From contig NZ_FNCB01000003.1 in assembly GCF_900100855.1 (NCBI RefSeq), positions 1 to 64,000 of the forward strand: a DNA stretch of 64,000 bases. Direction: 5' to 3'. The notes under the pieces were generated by a model, which saw nothing but the letters and a program-made list of their open reading frames with translations, did no database searches and had not been told where the DNA came from. The DNA comes from Idiomarina zobellii (GTDB lineage: Bacteria; Pseudomonadota; Gammaproteobacteria; Enterobacterales; Alteromonadaceae). Of this stretch, positions 16,451 through 27,329 are shown in pieces; positions within the stretch are counted from its first letter, which is position 1, and every line of letters begins with the position of its first letter. Made by a program: the position numbers and the translations under genes.

Positions 16451-19165
16451 CTACAGTTTACCGTGACAATGTTTGTATTTTTTACCTGAGCCGCATGGAC
16501 AAGGTTCATTACGACCGACTTTCTTTTCAGTTCTGGCCGGTTGTGGCTGCCCCTGCTCCCGCGGTTGCTCTTCTTGAGTCGCTGGCTTTGTCTGCTCGTG
16601 TTTAAACTCACGAGGTGCGCTGTCGGCAGCTTTACGCTGTTGGTCAACGGCATCGACATCTTCCTGAGCACGCACTTTGACACGACTTAAAATAGTCACA
16701 ACATCCAACTTCAAGTTTTCAAGCATTTCGCTGAACAACTCAAACGCTTCGCGCTTATATTCCTGCTTAGGGTTTTTCTGTGCGTAACCGCGTAAGTGAA
16801 TGCCCTGCCGTAAATGATCCATTGCTGCCAAGTGCTCTTTCCAGTGCTGATCAAGGCTTTGCAACATAATCGACTTTTCAAAGCGACGCAGAACTTCCGG
16901 GCCGACCAACTCTTCTTTTTCCTGATAAGTCTTAACCAGCTCTTCCAATACACGTTCGCGAAGAACTTCTTCGTGGAAGTGCTCTTCATCTTCAAGCCAC
17001 TGTTGTAAAGGTAGCTCAATATGGAAATCAGCGCGCAAGCGTTCTTCCAGTGACTTTAAGTCCCAAAGTTCAGCGAGCGACTGTGGCGGCACATATTCGT
17101 CAATAACTGCATTAACAACGTCTTCGCGAATTGCAGTAATGGTTTCAGAGATATCGCCTTCATCAAGCAGCTCGTTTCGCTGTTCATAAACCACCGAGCG
17201 CTGGTCATTCGCCACATCATCGTATTCAAGCAGTTGCTTACGGATATCGAAATTACGCCCTTCAACCTTACGTTGTGCGTTTTCGATGGCGCGTGTCACC
17301 CAAGGGTGCTCAATAGCTTCCCCTTCTTTCATACCAAGGCGTTTCATCATGGTACCGATACGATCCGATGCGAAAATACGCATTAGTGGATCTTCCAGTG
17401 ATAGATAGAAACGAGACGAACCCGGGTCACCCTGACGACCAGCACGACCACGAAGCTGATTATCAATACGGCGAGATTCATGACGCTCCGTACCAATAAT
17501 GTGCAAGCCGCCTGCTTCGATGACTTTGTCATGCACTTTCTGCCATTCTTCTTTAATAGCATCTATTTTGTCGTTAGATGGTTCTTCCAGTTTCTCTACT
17601 TCGACCATCCAATTGCCGCCTAACACGATGTCAGTACCGCGCCCGGCCATGTTGGTCGCAATAGTTACGGCGCCTGGACGGCCCGCCTGAGCGATAATAT
17701 CGGCTTCTTGTTCGTGGAACTTAGCGTTCAACACCGCATGCGGTATTTTCTTCTTCTTCAGAAGGCTCGACAACAACTCCGAGTTTTCGATAGATACCGT
17801 ACCAACCAGCGCTGGGCGTCCTTGTTTACGGCACTCTTCGATATCTTCAGCAATAGCTTCGTATTTTTCTTTTGCCGTTAGGTAAATCAAGTCAGCGCGA
17901 TCATCACGAACCATTGGTTTATTAGTTGGAATAACAACGGTTTCAAGCCCGTAAATTGACTGGAACTCAAAGGCTTCGGTGTCGGCTGTACCTGTCATAC
18001 CCGCCAATTTGTCATACAAACGGAAATAGTTCTGGAAGGTAATGGAAGCAAGCGTTTGGTTTTCATTTTGAATAGGCACACCTTCTTTGGCTTCTACCGC
18101 CTGGTGCAGACCTTCAGACCAACGGCGCCCTTCCATTGTACGACCTGTGTGCTCATCAACAATAATGATCTGGTCATCTTTAACAATGTAATCGACATCT
18201 TTCTGGAATAGGTGATGTGCTCTTAGCGCCGCATTAATGTGGTGCAGCAAGCTAATATTGGCTGCGGAATACAGTGAGTCATCATCAGCCAGCATGCCTT
18301 TTTCTTTGAGTAGCGACTCGATATGCTCTTGGCCATTTTCAGTCAGGTGAAGCTGCTTCGCCTTTTCATCAATGGTGAAATGGCCGTCGCCTTTCTCTTC
18401 CTCGGTATCTTCCTTTTCCTGACGCACTAAGTGCGGCACCAGCTCGTTCATCTTGCGATACATCTCTGAGCTGTCTTCAGCCGGCCCAGAGATAATCAGC
18501 GGTGTTCTGGCTTCGTCAATAAGAATGGAGTCAACCTCATCGACTAGCGCATAGTAAAGGTCGCGCTGCACGCGATCTTGAGGCGAAAATGCCATGTTGT
18601 CGCGCAAATAGTCGAAGCCAAACTCGTTATTGGTGCCGTAGGTAATATCAGCTTGATAAGCAGCTTTTTTATCTTCCGGATTCATGCCCGGAATATTGAA
18701 AGCAACACTCAAGCCCAGGAATTCAAACAGAGGACGGTTAAACTCCGCGTCACGCTTTGCCAAGTAGTCGTTCACGGTAATAATATGCACGCCTTTGCCC
18801 GGCAAGGCATTTAAATAGGCAGTTAGGGTTGCAGTTAAAGTTTTACCTTCACCGGTTTTCATTTCCGCAATACGGTTTTCATTCAAAACCATACCGCCGA
18901 TAAGCTGGACGTCAAAATGACGCATTTTAAATACACGTTTACTGGCTTCACGAACCGTAGCAAAGGCTTCAACAAGTAACTTATCGAGTTTTTCACCTTC
19001 GTTCAGACGCTTACGAAACTCGGCGGTCTTTTCCTTTAATTCGGCATCACTCAATGCTTCAAATTCGGGTTCTAACGCGTTAATCCGATCAACATCTTTT
19101 TGCATGTTTTTGAGTATGCGATCGTTGCGACTTCCAAAAACTTTTCGAAACAGACTGCCTAGCAT
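16451..19165 (-). CDS. secA: SecA, preprotein translocase ATPase
   Basis: Motor ATPase that drives proteins through SecYEG. About 904 residues from the ATG at 19165 ([16 protein letters not shown], the usual SecA start); an upstream TTG in frame is unlikely. Visible: Walker [28 protein letters not shown], the linker [20 protein letters not shown], the second nucleotide domain with [11 protein letters not shown] and the [10 protein letters not shown] scaffold region. The C-terminus is a zinc SEC-C motif ([13 protein letters not shown]) that binds SecB. Upstream is an M23 peptidase gene rather than secM, so the secretion-monitor control known in E. coli is not visible here. Confidence 0.98.
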   Translation of the reverse strand: MLGSLFRKVFGSRNDRILKNMQKDVDRINALEPEFEALSDAELKEKTAEFRKRLNEGEKLDKLLVEAFATVREASKRVFKMRHFDVQLIGGMVLNENRIAEMKTGEGKTLTATLTAYLNALPGKGVHIITVNDYLAKRDAEFNRPLFEFLGLSVAFNIPGMNPEDKKAAYQADITYGTNNEFGFDYLRDNMAFSPQDRVQRDLYYALVDEVDSILIDEARTPLIISGPAEDSSEMYRKMNELVPHLVRQEKEDTEEEKGDGHFTIDEKAKQLHLTENGQEHIESLLKEKGMLADDDSLYSAANISLLHHINAALRAHHLFQKDVDYIVKDDQIIIVDEHTGRTMEGRRWSEGLHQAVEAKEGVPIQNENQTLASITFQNYFRLYDKLAGMTGTADTEAFEFQSIYGLETVVIPTNKPMVRDDRADLIYLTAKEKYEAIAEDIEECRKQGRPALVGTVSIENSELLSSLLKKKKIPHAVLNAKFHEQEADIIAQAGRPGAVTIATNMAGRGTDIVLGGNWMVEVEKLEEPSNDKIDAIKEEWQKVHDKVIEAGGLHIIGTERHESRRIDNQLRGRAGRQGDPGSSRFYLSLEDPLMRIFASDRIGTMMKRLGMKEGEAIEHPWVTRAIENAQRKVEGRNFDIRKQLLEYDDVANDQRSVVYEQRNELLDEGDISETITAIREDVVNAVIDEYVPPQSLAELWDLKSLEERLRADFHIELPLQQWLEDEEHFHEEVLRERVLEELVKTYQEKEELVGPEVLRRFEKSIMLQSLDQHWKEHLAAMDHLRQGIHLRGYAQKNPKQEYKREAFELFSEMLENLKLDVVTILSRVKVRAQEDVDAVDQQRKAADSAPREFKHEQTKPATQEEQPREQGQPQPARTEKKVGRNEPCPCGSGKKYKHCHGKL

Positions 19166-19192
19166 GAGTTTGATATATCCTGTGTTACTTTT

Positions 19193-19222
19193 TAACAACA
19201 AAAGCGGTACTCAGTACCGCTT
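19193..19222 (-). terminator. Terminator or attenuator between the M23 gene and secA
   Basis: AAGCGGTAC (19202-19210), loop TCA, GTACCGCTT (19214-19222): a perfect 9-bp stem. On the minus strand it is followed by TTGTTGTT. secA begins 37 bases further, so some read-through is probably needed unless secA has its own start here. Confidence 0.7.
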
Positions 19223-19250
19223 GCGTTTATTCTCTTAATGTTCAGATGTA

Positions 19251-20177
19251 TTAGTCGGCTTTTCGGTACACAAATTGGTTCGGGTCAATCTGCTTACCAT
19301 TACGTAAAACTTCGTAATGCACATGCGGTCCGGTTGAACGACCACTGCTACCCATCTCTGCAATTTGCTGGCCTCGTGTTACCACGTCGCCGACGTTTAC
19401 TAATAATTCGTGATTGTGCCCATAGCGAGTTTTTAAGCCACCACCGTGGTCAATCTCAACCAACTGACCATAGCCGTAACGGTCGCCTGCCCAAGTGACA
19501 ACACCAGCACCGGTCGCGACCACTTGCACATCTTCGTTATAACTCGCAAAGTCTAAACCCTTGTGCATGGCCGGAGTGCCATTGAAAGGGTCTTTACGAA
19601 TACCATATTGCGAAGAGAGCCAACCATCGGAGATAGGGCGCCCAGCAATATATGCATCATTATTAAGTTGGTGATTCATCATCACAGATTCAAGGAGAGA
19701 TAGCTGTTTTTGCTTGTCCGATATCTTCGACAACATGTCTTCAATGTCGGTAAGTACATCGGATCCTGAGGCCTGAGGTAACTCAGCGACTTCTATTTCA
19801 GGTCCGCCGATGGGCATTCCCTGCTGGAAATTGAACTCGCCATTGTCCAAGTTCGCCACACCCGCTAAACGCTCACCTAAGGCATCTAAGCGCCGCATTT
19901 GTGCCCGCAACTCACCTAAATAAACCTTCATAGCACCCAATTGTTTTTGAGTATCTTCTTTCAACGCTTTGACGGCTTTTTGCTGAAGAATAAGGTTTTT
20001 TTGCTCTTCGGTGATTTGTGCCTGCGCGAACTCTGGATCAACTCCCCGGTATTCCCAAGGTTGCCAAGTAACAAGCCCAATAAAGGTAGCTATACCGGCG
20101 AAAGACAACATCCGTCTACGACTTAAATTAACGCGAAAACGAATTTTGGAGCCTCGATAAAAGACTGATAAACTCAT
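19251..20177 (-). CDS. Membrane-anchored M23 family metallopeptidase
   Basis: 308 residues: a basic N-terminus, one membrane anchor at about 24-40, a coiled-coil region at about 50-190 and a C-terminal LytM/M23 domain. The zinc motifs are present: HKGLDF (HxxxD) and HVHYE (HxH), with RYGHNHELLVNVGDVV between. Such periplasmic enzymes cut peptide crosslinks in peptidoglycan, or activate amidases when degenerate; here all ligands are intact, so an active endopeptidase is likely. It occupies the secM position upstream of secA. I give no gene symbol because several M23 paralogues (MepM, NlpD-like) exist. Confidence 0.9.
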   Translation of the reverse strand: MSLSVFYRGSKIRFRVNLSRRRMLSFAGIATFIGLVTWQPWEYRGVDPEFAQAQITEEQKNLILQQKAVKALKEDTQKQLGAMKVYLGELRAQMRRLDALGERLAGVANLDNGEFNFQQGMPIGGPEIEVAELPQASGSDVLTDIEDMLSKISDKQKQLSLLESVMMNHQLNNDAYIAGRPISDGWLSSQYGIRKDPFNGTPAMHKGLDFASYNEDVQVVATGAGVVTWAGDRYGYGQLVEIDHGGGLKTRYGHNHELLVNVGDVVTRGQQIAEMGSSGRSTGPHVHYEVLRNGKQIDPNQFVYRKAD

Positions 20178-20212
20178 CTGAACTCTCTTATTATTTGTTG
20201 ACTACACCACTT

Positions 20213-20653
20213 ATGTCCCGACAACCGAAAACGCCATCTGAATTGCTACGTACTGGCCAGCAACCTATGGCTGAAACGTTGCGACATTATGCACAGTTTG
20301 CCGCTCAACTCTCTCAATGGCAACAGTTGTTTAAAAACTGCGTGGACAAAGCAACCGCTCAACATTGTCAGCTTGTGAATATTCGCGACGGCGAGCTTAT
20401 TGTAAAGGCTGGCAGCGGCAGCTGGTCAACAAAACTTAAATTCCAACAAGCGGCCATTATAACGTATTTTCAAAACAATGCGACGGTGCCGGTCAACAAG
20501 CTGAGCGTGAAAGTGTCACCGAATGTAAACACCACAAATGACAACGCACAAAGGCTAAGGAATATGGCGGAGGGTTGCAGCGAGCCGCTGCGACTTCAGT
20601 TAGAAGCATTAGCGGCGAAGTTTGATAACAACGCCGCCAACAATAAAGGCTAA
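20213..20653 (+). CDS. DUF721 family protein
   Basis: About 147 residues from the ATG at 20213; the frame is open to a TTG at 20195, which lacks support. It starts TPSELLRTG, typical of DUF721 proteins found near lpxC and secA. The middle carries the domain core (GELIVKAGSGSWSTKLKFQQ). The family is related in sequence to the C-terminal region of DciA, the helicase loader, but a function for this short form is not established. It ends one base before the convergent lpxC stop. It shares a short divergent region with the M23 gene. Confidence 0.82.
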   Translation: MSRQPKTPSELLRTGQQPMAETLRHYAQFAAQLSQWQQLFKNCVDKATAQHCQLVNIRDGELIVKAGSGSWSTKLKFQQAAIITYFQNNATVPVNKLSVKVSPNVNTTNDNAQRLRNMAEGCSEPLRLQLEALAAKFDNNAANNKG

Positions 20654-21574
20654 TTAAGCCGTAGTATTAGCTGGTGACCAAAATGCGATAGGCTCTTTTG
20701 CCTGCTCATCTTCAAAGGTCACGAACTCCCAGGCAGACTCAGTTTCCAGTACCGCCTGAAGTAATTGGTTATTTAACGCATGGCCTGACTTGTATGCACG
20801 CAGATGGCCCAAAATACTATGACCGCCCATGTAGAGATCGCCCACAGCGTCCAACATTTTATGTTTCACAAACTCGTCGTCATAACGCAGGCCGTCATTA
20901 TTTAACACGCGGAAGTCATCCAGAACCACGGCGTTATCAAAACTGCCACCAAGTGCCAGGTTATTTTTGCGCAAGTACTCAATGTCTTTCATAAAGCCAA
21001 AGGTACGCGCACGGCTAATGTCTTTAATGAAGGCATTAGCACTGAAGTCCATGCTGACAGTTTGCCCTGTGTCTGCGATAGCCGGATGGTCAAAGTCGAT
21101 AGCAAAGTCGATACGGAAACCATCGTGGGGTAGCAGTTCCGCCCACTTGTCACCGTCTTCGACGCGCACCGGCTCTTTGATTCGGATAAACTTCTTCGCT
21201 GCTGACTGCTCTTCAATGCCCGCACTTTGTAGCAGGTAAACAAACGGGTGAGAGCTACCATCCATAATAGGTATTTCGTGAGAGTCGACTTCGATAATGG
21301 CGTTATCAATGCCAACTCCTGCAAGCGCAGCGAGTAAGTGTTCGACTGTCGATATGCGAATATTTTCTTCATTAATTAAGCACGTACACAACTGCGTATC
21401 ACGAACCCAGTCAGCACGCGCAGGGATATCCACTGCCGGCTCTAAGTCAGTACGGCGAAAGATCAACCCAGTATTAGCCGGCGCCGGACGCAAAGTTAAG
21501 TTCACTTTGTTGCCCTTGTGCAAGCCAATTCCTGTTGCTGATATCGCTTGTTGCAATGTACGTTGCTTAATCAT
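20654..21574 (-). CDS. lpxC: LpxC, UDP-3-O-acyl-N-acetylglucosamine deacetylase
   Basis: 306 residues. The zinc amidase performing the committed step of lipid A synthesis. Visible: [13 protein letters not shown] at the start, the catalytic Glu and first zinc His in [24 protein letters not shown], and the second zinc site [12 protein letters not shown] with His and Asp, then [14 protein letters not shown] with the catalytic His. It is the last gene of the dcw region and has its own promoter and structured leader after ftsZ. The C-terminus ends hydrophobically (FWSPANTTA), as in E. coli where the tail is read by FtsH; this link is inferred. Confidence 0.97.
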   Translation of the reverse strand: MIKQRTLQQAISATGIGLHKGNKVNLTLRPAPANTGLIFRRTDLEPAVDIPARADWVRDTQLCTCLINEENIRISTVEHLLAALAGVGIDNAIIEVDSHEIPIMDGSSHPFVYLLQSAGIEEQSAAKKFIRIKEPVRVEDGDKWAELLPHDGFRIDFAIDFDHPAIADTGQTVSMDFSANAFIKDISRARTFGFMKDIEYLRKNNLALGGSFDNAVVLDDFRVLNNDGLRYDDEFVKHKMLDAVGDLYMGGHSILGHLRAYKSGHALNNQLLQAVLETESAWEFVTFEDEQAKEPIAFWSPANTTA

Positions 21575-21620
21575 GAGTTTTATTCACCTACCTTATAAAA
21601 TCGGTTCGCTTTATACGGTC

Positions 21621-21641
21621 AATGGTCAAAAAACGACCATT
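21621..21641 (-). promoter_or_regulatory. Hairpin in the lpxC leader
   Basis: AATGGTC (21621-21627), loop AAAAAAC, GACCATT (21635-21641): a perfect 7-bp stem. On the transcript it lies just after the predicted start point and about 47 bases before the lpxC ATG. A small mRNA-stability or control element is possible. Confidence 0.4.
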
Positions 21642-21660
21642 CAAACCTAAGCGGCCGCAT

Positions 21661-21690
21661 ATTATACGACATTTGTCATGGTCCGATCAA
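21661..21690 (-). promoter_or_regulatory. lpxC promoter
   Basis: On the minus strand TTGATC (21685-21690) and TATAAT (21661-21666) are separated by 18 bp in the ftsZ-lpxC gap. The start point would be near 21654, giving a leader of about 80 nt. Confidence 0.65.
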
Positions 21691-21724
21691 ATTTTACGCA
21701 TAATTACACTGGCTTAGCGGTAAT

Positions 21725-22918
21725 TTAGTCCGCTTGTTTGCGCAAAAATGCCGGAATATCCAAATAATCCAGTTCTTTGTCCTGCTTTGGCTTCGCCGCC
21801 GCCTGACGCTTCGCTTCTGGTTTCGGCTCTGCCTGAGCCTCTTCCTGCTCTTCGTAACGAGGAGCTGTAGCGCCGCGGTCAATGTCCGCACGATACGTAG
21901 GTTGCGGTTCACGCTTAGGTGCATTTTGCGCATTGTTGACCAGAGAAATATCTGGTTTACGCTCTGCGCCGATACCTGTCGCAACAACGGTTACTCTTAA
22001 TTCATCAGACATTTCAGTATCGATAACGGTTCCCACAATTACGGTCGCATTATCTGACGCAAACGCCTTCACGGTGTTACCTACCGTTTCGAACTCGTCA
22101 ATGCTCATGTCCATGCCAGCGGTTACATTAACCAAGACACCGCGCGCGCCTGACAGGTCGATGTCTTCCAGAAGCGGGCTGTTGATAGCCATTTCCGCCG
22201 CTTCCTGCGCACGATCTTCACCGCTTGCGGCGCCGGTACCCATCATCGCAGTACCCATTTCTTTCATCACTGCACGAACGTCGGCAAAGTCAACGTTGAT
22301 AAGACCCGGACGGGTAATTAGCTCGGCAATGCCCTGTACCGCGCCCAGTAGCACGTTGTTGGCGGCGCTGAAGGCATCTAACAACGAAGTGCCTTTGCCC
22401 ATAACCTTCAACAGTTTCTCGTTAGGAATTGTAATAAGCGAGTCCACACTTTGCTCTAGCGCGTGAATACCTTCATCGGCAACGGCCATGCGCTTCTTAC
22501 CTTCAAACGGGAAGGGTTTAGTAACAACCGCAACTGTCAGAATACCCAGCTCTTTGGCGACTTCAGCAACCACAGGTGCTGCTCCGGTTCCAGTGCCGCC
22601 GCCCATGCCGGCTGCAATAAAGACCATATCCGCGCCTTCTAATTGAATACGGATATTTTCGCGGTCTTCTTCCGCTGATTGGCGACCCACTTCCGGGTTA
22701 GCGCCAGCACCAAGTCCCTTCGTGATGTCCTGACCTAATTGAACGGTCACGTCTGCGGTGTGATTACGCAATGCCTGCGCATCGGTGTTCGCCGCAATAA
22801 ACTGCACGCCTTCAATTGACTCTTTTACCATGTGCTGAACAGCGTTACCGCCGCCACCACCGACGCCTATCACCTTAATGACGGCTTCGCTTTCGTAATT
22901 ATCCATCAGTTCGAACAT
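21725..22918 (-). CDS. ftsZ: FtsZ, tubulin-like division GTPase
   Basis: 397 residues. Polymerises at midcell to form the Z ring. GTP-binding segments: [13 protein letters not shown] near 17-29 and the tubulin signature [10 protein letters not shown] near 104-113, with the T7 synergy loop [11 protein letters not shown] around 207-217. A variable linker rich in Gln, Glu and Lys (about 317-382) precedes the conserved C-terminal peptide [15 protein letters not shown] that binds FtsA, ZipA and ZapD. GGGAGA precedes the ATG. Last division gene of the cluster, 37 bp after ftsA. Confidence 0.99.
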   Translation of the reverse strand: MFELMDNYESEAVIKVIGVGGGGGNAVQHMVKESIEGVQFIAANTDAQALRNHTADVTVQLGQDITKGLGAGANPEVGRQSAEEDRENIRIQLEGADMVFIAAGMGGGTGTGAAPVVAEVAKELGILTVAVVTKPFPFEGKKRMAVADEGIHALEQSVDSLITIPNEKLLKVMGKGTSLLDAFSAANNVLLGAVQGIAELITRPGLINVDFADVRAVMKEMGTAMMGTGAASGEDRAQEAAEMAINSPLLEDIDLSGARGVLVNVTAGMDMSIDEFETVGNTVKAFASDNATVIVGTVIDTEMSDELRVTVVATGIGAERKPDISLVNNAQNAPKREPQPTYRADIDRGATAPRYEEQEEAQAEPKPEAKRQAAAKPKQDKELDYLDIPAFLRKQAD

Positions 22919-22955
22919 AATAATTCTCCCTACCTGCTTTTTTTGCTACCCCAAG

Positions 22956-24188
22956 TTAAAACTCACCTTTAAACCAGCTCTGCACTTTTTGCCAGAGCCC
23001 GATAACGTCAGTTTTAGAGCTTTCTTTTTGTGATACAGCGGCGTCTTCCTGTCCATACCGTAACAGTCCGACCGCTGTCGCATAAACCGGGTCTTCTACG
23101 TAGTCCCGTAAACCTTTCATACCAAGCGGCACACCTACGCGCACCGGCATTTGAAATATCTCTTCCGCAAAGTCAACGCAGCCTTCCATTTTCGCGCTAC
23201 CACCAGTGATAACCACACCAGCAGCTATTTGTTCGTCCAGACCGCTTTGCTGAATTTCATCTCTGATTAACTCAAACAGTTCCTGGTAACGCGGCTCCAC
23301 CACTTCTGCGAGGGTATGCCGAGACATAACACGCGAAGGGCGACCACCCACCGACGGCACCTCAATGGTGTCTTCCATGCTGACCATTTGCCGCAACGCA
23401 CAAGCGTGCTTGGTCTTAATTTCTTCCGCGTGATTCGTTGGTGTGCGGAATATTTTTGCAATATCACTGGTGACCTGATTACCCGCCGCCGGGATCACAG
23501 CGGTGTGACGCAACACCCCGCCTGCATAGATGCAGATATCAATAGTACCGCCGCCTAAGTCGACCAACGCCACGCCTAGGTCCTTTTCGTCATCGGTTAA
23601 TACCGAGATGCTGGATGCCAGCGCTGAAAAAATCAGTTTGTCGACCGACAAACCACAGCGTTCCACGGCTTTGATAATGTTCTTGGCCATGTCATTAGCG
23701 CAAGTAATAATGTGGACTTTTGACTCCATACGCACGCCCGACATGCCAATGGGGCTGCGAATACTTTCCTGCGAGTCAATCACGTATTCCTGCGGCAGCA
23801 CATGCAGAATGCGACGCTCTTTTGCAATCGGCACGGACTGCGCTGCATGAATCACACTGTCGACATCGTCCTGTGTCACTTCCGCTTCATTAATCGGCAC
23901 CATGCCGCTTTCGTTCTGGCACGAGATGTGGCGACCAGAGATATTCAAGTAAACAGATGCAACTCGGCAGTCAGCCATCAATTCGGCTTCGTCCACAGCT
24001 CGTTGAACCGACTGAACGACCAAATTCAGGTCATTAACGCCGCCTTTGTCCATGCCACGAGCAACCGCAGTACCAACGCCTACAACGCTGATTTCATTGT
24101 CCGGCAACAACTCACCGATAAGAGCGGTCACTTTGCTCGTACCTATGTCCAGACCTACTACCATATTGCGTTCCGATGTTTTCGACAT
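22956..24188 (-). CDS. ftsA: FtsA, actin-like membrane tether of the Z ring
   Basis: 410 residues. Actin-fold ATPase that attaches FtsZ to the membrane and recruits later division proteins. Visible: VVGLDIGTSKVTAL (phosphate 1), VALVDLGGGTID (phosphate 2) and VVITGGSAKMEG (adenosine motif), with the FtsA-specific 1C subdomain between about 85 and 165. The C-terminal amphipathic helix (QKVQSWFKGEF) is the membrane-targeting sequence. The start is 6 bp after the ftsQ stop. Confidence 0.98.
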   Translation of the reverse strand: MSKTSERNMVVGLDIGTSKVTALIGELLPDNEISVVGVGTAVARGMDKGGVNDLNLVVQSVQRAVDEAELMADCRVASVYLNISGRHISCQNESGMVPINEAEVTQDDVDSVIHAAQSVPIAKERRILHVLPQEYVIDSQESIRSPIGMSGVRMESKVHIITCANDMAKNIIKAVERCGLSVDKLIFSALASSISVLTDDEKDLGVALVDLGGGTIDICIYAGGVLRHTAVIPAAGNQVTSDIAKIFRTPTNHAEEIKTKHACALRQMVSMEDTIEVPSVGGRPSRVMSRHTLAEVVEPRYQELFELIRDEIQQSGLDEQIAAGVVITGGSAKMEGCVDFAEEIFQMPVRVGVPLGMKGLRDYVEDPVYATAVGLLRYGQEDAAVSQKESSKTDVIGLWQKVQSWFKGEF

Positions 24189-24194
24189 ATCTGT

Positions 24195-24941
24195 CTAACT
24201 CTCACTTTTTGCTTCACGCCAGGCTACTGCCGCCCCGGTATCGTATCGTAAATCCACTGTGTCGACTTTGTTCTCTTTACTGTTTTCGTGGTTCATCATG
24301 CTTGGAAACAAGTCGATAAACCGTTTAATGCGTTCCAGGGTGGCTTCCCGCCCTAACTTAATTTCAATACCTTGCTCCAGCACCAAACTGACAGCAAAGC
24401 GGTCGGTTAAACGTAAGGCTCTTATCGAAAAACCATTCACCGACAACATCTTTTGTAATCGGTAGAACTCGCTTAGCGTGTCCTCGACCGCGTGCTCAGG
24501 CCCAAAAAGTTGGGGTAGCTGCGCACTCACTTTTGTCACGTCAGCCCGAAACACTTCATCTTGTTCGTTGATCAGCCGGTCCGCATTCCAAAGCGCTTGC
24601 GGCTGATGCTCCGAAACAAATACCGATAAACGGTCGGGCCATACTTTCCGTATGGATACTTTTTGTACCCACGGCAGCGCTTCCACTCGCTGCCTTAAAC
24701 TGTCGACGTCGGCCGTAAAAAAACTGCCTAACGGCTTTGACAAAAGTGCCTGTCTTATCTCACTTTTGTCGGTATAAATAAGCTCGCCCTGCACACTCAA
24801 ACTGGCTATAGGCACTTGCTGTTCATCTGTCAGTACTTCATTTAACTGATAAATACCGACGCCTAAACCTATCAAAGTCAAGCAAAACACGATGACGCCA
24901 GACCAAAAGTTAACCAACTTAAGGCGCTGCTCAGCGGCCAT
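24195..24941 (-). CDS. ftsQ: FtsQ, divisome bitopic membrane protein
   Basis: 248 residues: short cytoplasmic N-terminus, one membrane helix (about 11-33, FWSGVIVFCLTLIGLGVGIY), a POTRA domain starting with PIASLSVQGELIYTDKSEIRQAL, and the beta domain with PWVQKVSIRKVWPDRLSV. It links FtsA/FtsZ to the FtsBL complex in the periplasm. It lies 2 bp after ddl and 6 bp before ftsA. Confidence 0.95.
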   Translation of the reverse strand: MAAEQRLKLVNFWSGVIVFCLTLIGLGVGIYQLNEVLTDEQQVPIASLSVQGELIYTDKSEIRQALLSKPLGSFFTADVDSLRQRVEALPWVQKVSIRKVWPDRLSVFVSEHQPQALWNADRLINEQDEVFRADVTKVSAQLPQLFGPEHAVEDTLSEFYRLQKMLSVNGFSIRALRLTDRFAVSLVLEQGIEIKLGREATLERIKRFIDLFPSMMNHENSKENKVDTVDLRYDTGAAVAWREAKSES

Positions 24942-24943
24942 AT

Positions 24944-25873
24944 CTACTGCTCCAGCGTCTGCGCCAATATGCGCTGCACCAGCTCACCAAAATCAATACC
25001 TGATGCTTTCGCTGCCATTGGCACCAGGCTTTTTTCTGTCATGCCCGGTACTGTATTCGCTTCTAACAAATACCAATGCCCATCGTTCGATCGCATGACA
25101 TCAATGCGTCCCCACCCTTTACCATCAACCGCTTTAAAAGCGTCTTCAGCCAAGTTTTTTAGGTAGGCTTCATCGTCATTGTCTAAACCGGACGGACAAT
25201 GATACAGGGTGTCGTTTGCCTGGTACTTTGCTTCAAAATCATAAAACTCATGCGGTGTTTCCAGACGAATAACCGGCAACGCGTTATTATCCAACAAAGC
25301 AATGGTGTATTCTTTACCTTTTATCCACTTTTCGACTAAAACTTGTTCATCAAATTGAACGGCATGTTTTAACGCCGAGGTTAAACGCTCAGCAGTATCA
25401 GCAATACTCATACCTATTGATGAGCCTTCCCTTGCTGGTTTAACAATAACCCGTCCACCGAGCTCTTCTAATAAGATTTCGCCGTCTACCTGGTCGAGTT
25501 CCGACGCCCGAACCACCCGCCATGGCGCTGTCGGGAGCTGTAGTGCGTGCCAAATTTGTTTGCAACGCACTTTATCCATTGCTAAGGCACAGCCTAAAAC
25601 ACCACTGCCGGTGTAGGGCATTTCCAGCACTTCCAGTGCGCCCTGCATACTGCCGTCTTCACCTCCGCGACCATGCAAAGCAATAAACACTCGCTCGTAA
25701 CGCTCTTCAATTAACTCATGTAAGTCATGGGCTGCCGGGTCAAATGCATGTGCATCAATACCTTTAGCCACTAACGCCTTTAACACCGCCATTCCGGACT
25801 TAAGCGACACTTCACGCTCGGCAGAATAACCGCCAAGCATAACCGCGACTTTTCCGAAGGCCTCAGGCGTCAT
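24944..25873 (-). CDS. ddl: D-alanine--D-alanine ligase (DdlB type)
   Basis: 309 residues, an ATP-grasp enzyme joining two D-alanines for the peptidoglycan precursor. Visible: [20 protein letters not shown] at the N-terminus, [12 protein letters not shown], the ATP-binding [14 protein letters not shown] and EYTIALLDN, and [10 protein letters not shown] followed by the magnesium-binding [11 protein letters not shown]. It overlaps murC by 11 bp, the classic murC-ddl-ftsQ order. Confidence 0.97.
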   Translation of the reverse strand: MTPEAFGKVAVMLGGYSAEREVSLKSGMAVLKALVAKGIDAHAFDPAAHDLHELIEERYERVFIALHGRGGEDGSMQGALEVLEMPYTGSGVLGCALAMDKVRCKQIWHALQLPTAPWRVVRASELDQVDGEILLEELGGRVIVKPAREGSSIGMSIADTAERLTSALKHAVQFDEQVLVEKWIKGKEYTIALLDNNALPVIRLETPHEFYDFEAKYQANDTLYHCPSGLDNDDEAYLKNLAEDAFKAVDGKGWGRIDVMRSNDGHWYLLEANTVPGMTEKSLVPMAAKASGIDFGELVQRILAQTLEQ

Positions 25874-27329
25874 TATTCAATACCTCTGAAGCTATTTGTT
25901 TCGCCAGGGCGCCTACATTACCGGCTCCCTGGGTCAGTAATAAGTCGTTCCCCGCCAGTACCGATTTCAACACTTGTGGTACTTCTTCCGGTGAACCCAC
26001 AAAAACCGGATCAATTTGCCCGCGCTGACGGATTGATCGGCACAGTGAACGACCGTCTGCACCGGGCACGACTGCTTCACCTGCGCTATATACTTCCAGC
26101 ATTATCAATACATCGACCTGCGACAACACATTGACGAAGTCTTCATACAAGTCCCGGGTGCGCGAATAACGGTGCGGCTGAAACACCATGACCAGACGCT
26201 TTTCAGGCCAACCTTCGCGTGCGGCTTTTATCGTCGCAGCGACCTCCGACGGGTGGTGTCCATAGTCGTCCACCAACATGACTTCACCCTCTTGCGCCGA
26301 GTCAGAAGGTACGGGGAAGTTTCCATAATGCTGGAAGCGACGGCCAATACCTTCAAATTTTGTCAGGGCTCGTTTAATAGACTCGTCGTCTATACCTTCA
26401 TCCGTTGCAACGGCCACAGCCGCCAGTGCATTCAGTGCGTTATGTTTCCCTGGCATATTCAGGCAGACACGGAACGGCTCCCGGTCTTTACGTAAGATGG
26501 TAAAGCAGCTTTGACTTGCTGTTTGTTCATAGTCAACGGCACGCACATCAGCCGATTCACTAAAGCCGTAGGTTATTGCCTGACGCCCAACCCGTGGAAT
26601 AAGCTCTGACACAACGTCATCATCAGCACACATAACTGCTAATCCGTAAAACGGTAAGTTGTGCAGAAACTCCACATAAGTATCCAGCAACTTATTAAAG
26701 TCACCTTCATAGGTGTCCATGTGGTCCGCTTCAATATTCGTCACTATTGCGACCATAGGCTGCAAATGAAGGAAGGAGGCATCGCTCTCATCCGCTTCTG
26801 CAATTAAATACTTGCTGCTGCCCAGACGAGCATTGGAACCTGCGCTATTCAGCAAGCCACCAATAACGAAAGTTGGATCTCTCTCGGCTTCGGCAAAAAT
26901 ACTCGCCACCAATGAAGTGGTGGTGGTTTTACCATGGGTTCCTGCCACCGCAATTCCATGTCGAAAGCGCATTAATTCGGCCAGCATTTCCGCCCGACGC
27001 ACAACGGGGACCCGCAACTCATGTGCCGCTAATAATTCAGCATTGTCCTGCTTTATAGCGCTTGAAACCACAACCACGCTGGCACCTTCGATATTGTTCG
27101 CCATGTGACCTAACACAATAGTCGCGCCTAGCACTCTTAGGCGTTCCGTATTGGCATTTTCAGCAATATCAGAGCCCGATATTTGGTAGCCTTGATTCAG
27201 CAACACTTCTGCTATTCCGGCCATGCCGGCGCCACCGATACCGACAAAGTGAATGCGCTGCACCCGACGCATTTCAGGTACATTCACTATGGTAAAGGGC
27301 TGTGCTTTGGTTGCGGTCATGCTAGTCAT
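25863..27329 (-). CDS. murC: MurC, UDP-N-acetylmuramate--L-alanine ligase
   Basis: About 488 residues. First amino-acid-adding Mur ligase. [18 protein letters not shown] is the UDP-binding loop; the ATP site is [31 protein letters not shown] and FQPHRYSRT are typical of the C-terminal domain. I start at the ATG at 27329, overlapping the murG stop by 8 bp, where AGAAGAG lies just upstream; an ATG at 27356 is inside murG and an alternative at 27320 exists. Confidence 0.97.
   Translation of the reverse strand: MTSMTATKAQPFTIVNVPEMRRVQRIHFVGIGGAGMAGIAEVLLNQGYQISGSDIAENANTERLRVLGATIVLGHMANNIEGASVVVVSSAIKQDNAELLAAHELRVPVVRRAEMLAELMRFRHGIAVAGTHGKTTTTSLVASIFAEAERDPTFVIGGLLNSAGSNARLGSSKYLIAEADESDASFLHLQPMVAIVTNIEADHMDTYEGDFNKLLDTYVEFLHNLPFYGLAVMCADDDVVSELIPRVGRQAITYGFSESADVRAVDYEQTASQSCFTILRKDREPFRVCLNMPGKHNALNALAAVAVATDEGIDDESIKRALTKFEGIGRRFQHYGNFPVPSDSAQEGEVMLVDDYGHHPSEVAATIKAAREGWPEKRLVMVFQPHRYSRTRDLYEDFVNVLSQVDVLIMLEVYSAGEAVVPGADGRSLCRSIRQRGQIDPVFVGSPEEVPQVLKSVLAGNDLLLTQGAGNVGALAKQIASEVLNNDA

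Noticed and set aside
19166-19250. secM-type arrest peptide gene upstream of secA
   Set aside because: No open frame with an arrest motif was seen; only the stem-loop and a short leader are present.
21882-22466. Plus-strand open frame of 194 codons antisense to ftsZ
   Set aside because: Mirror of the ftsZ codon pattern; low-complexity Ser/Ala/Thr-rich translation with no family resemblance.
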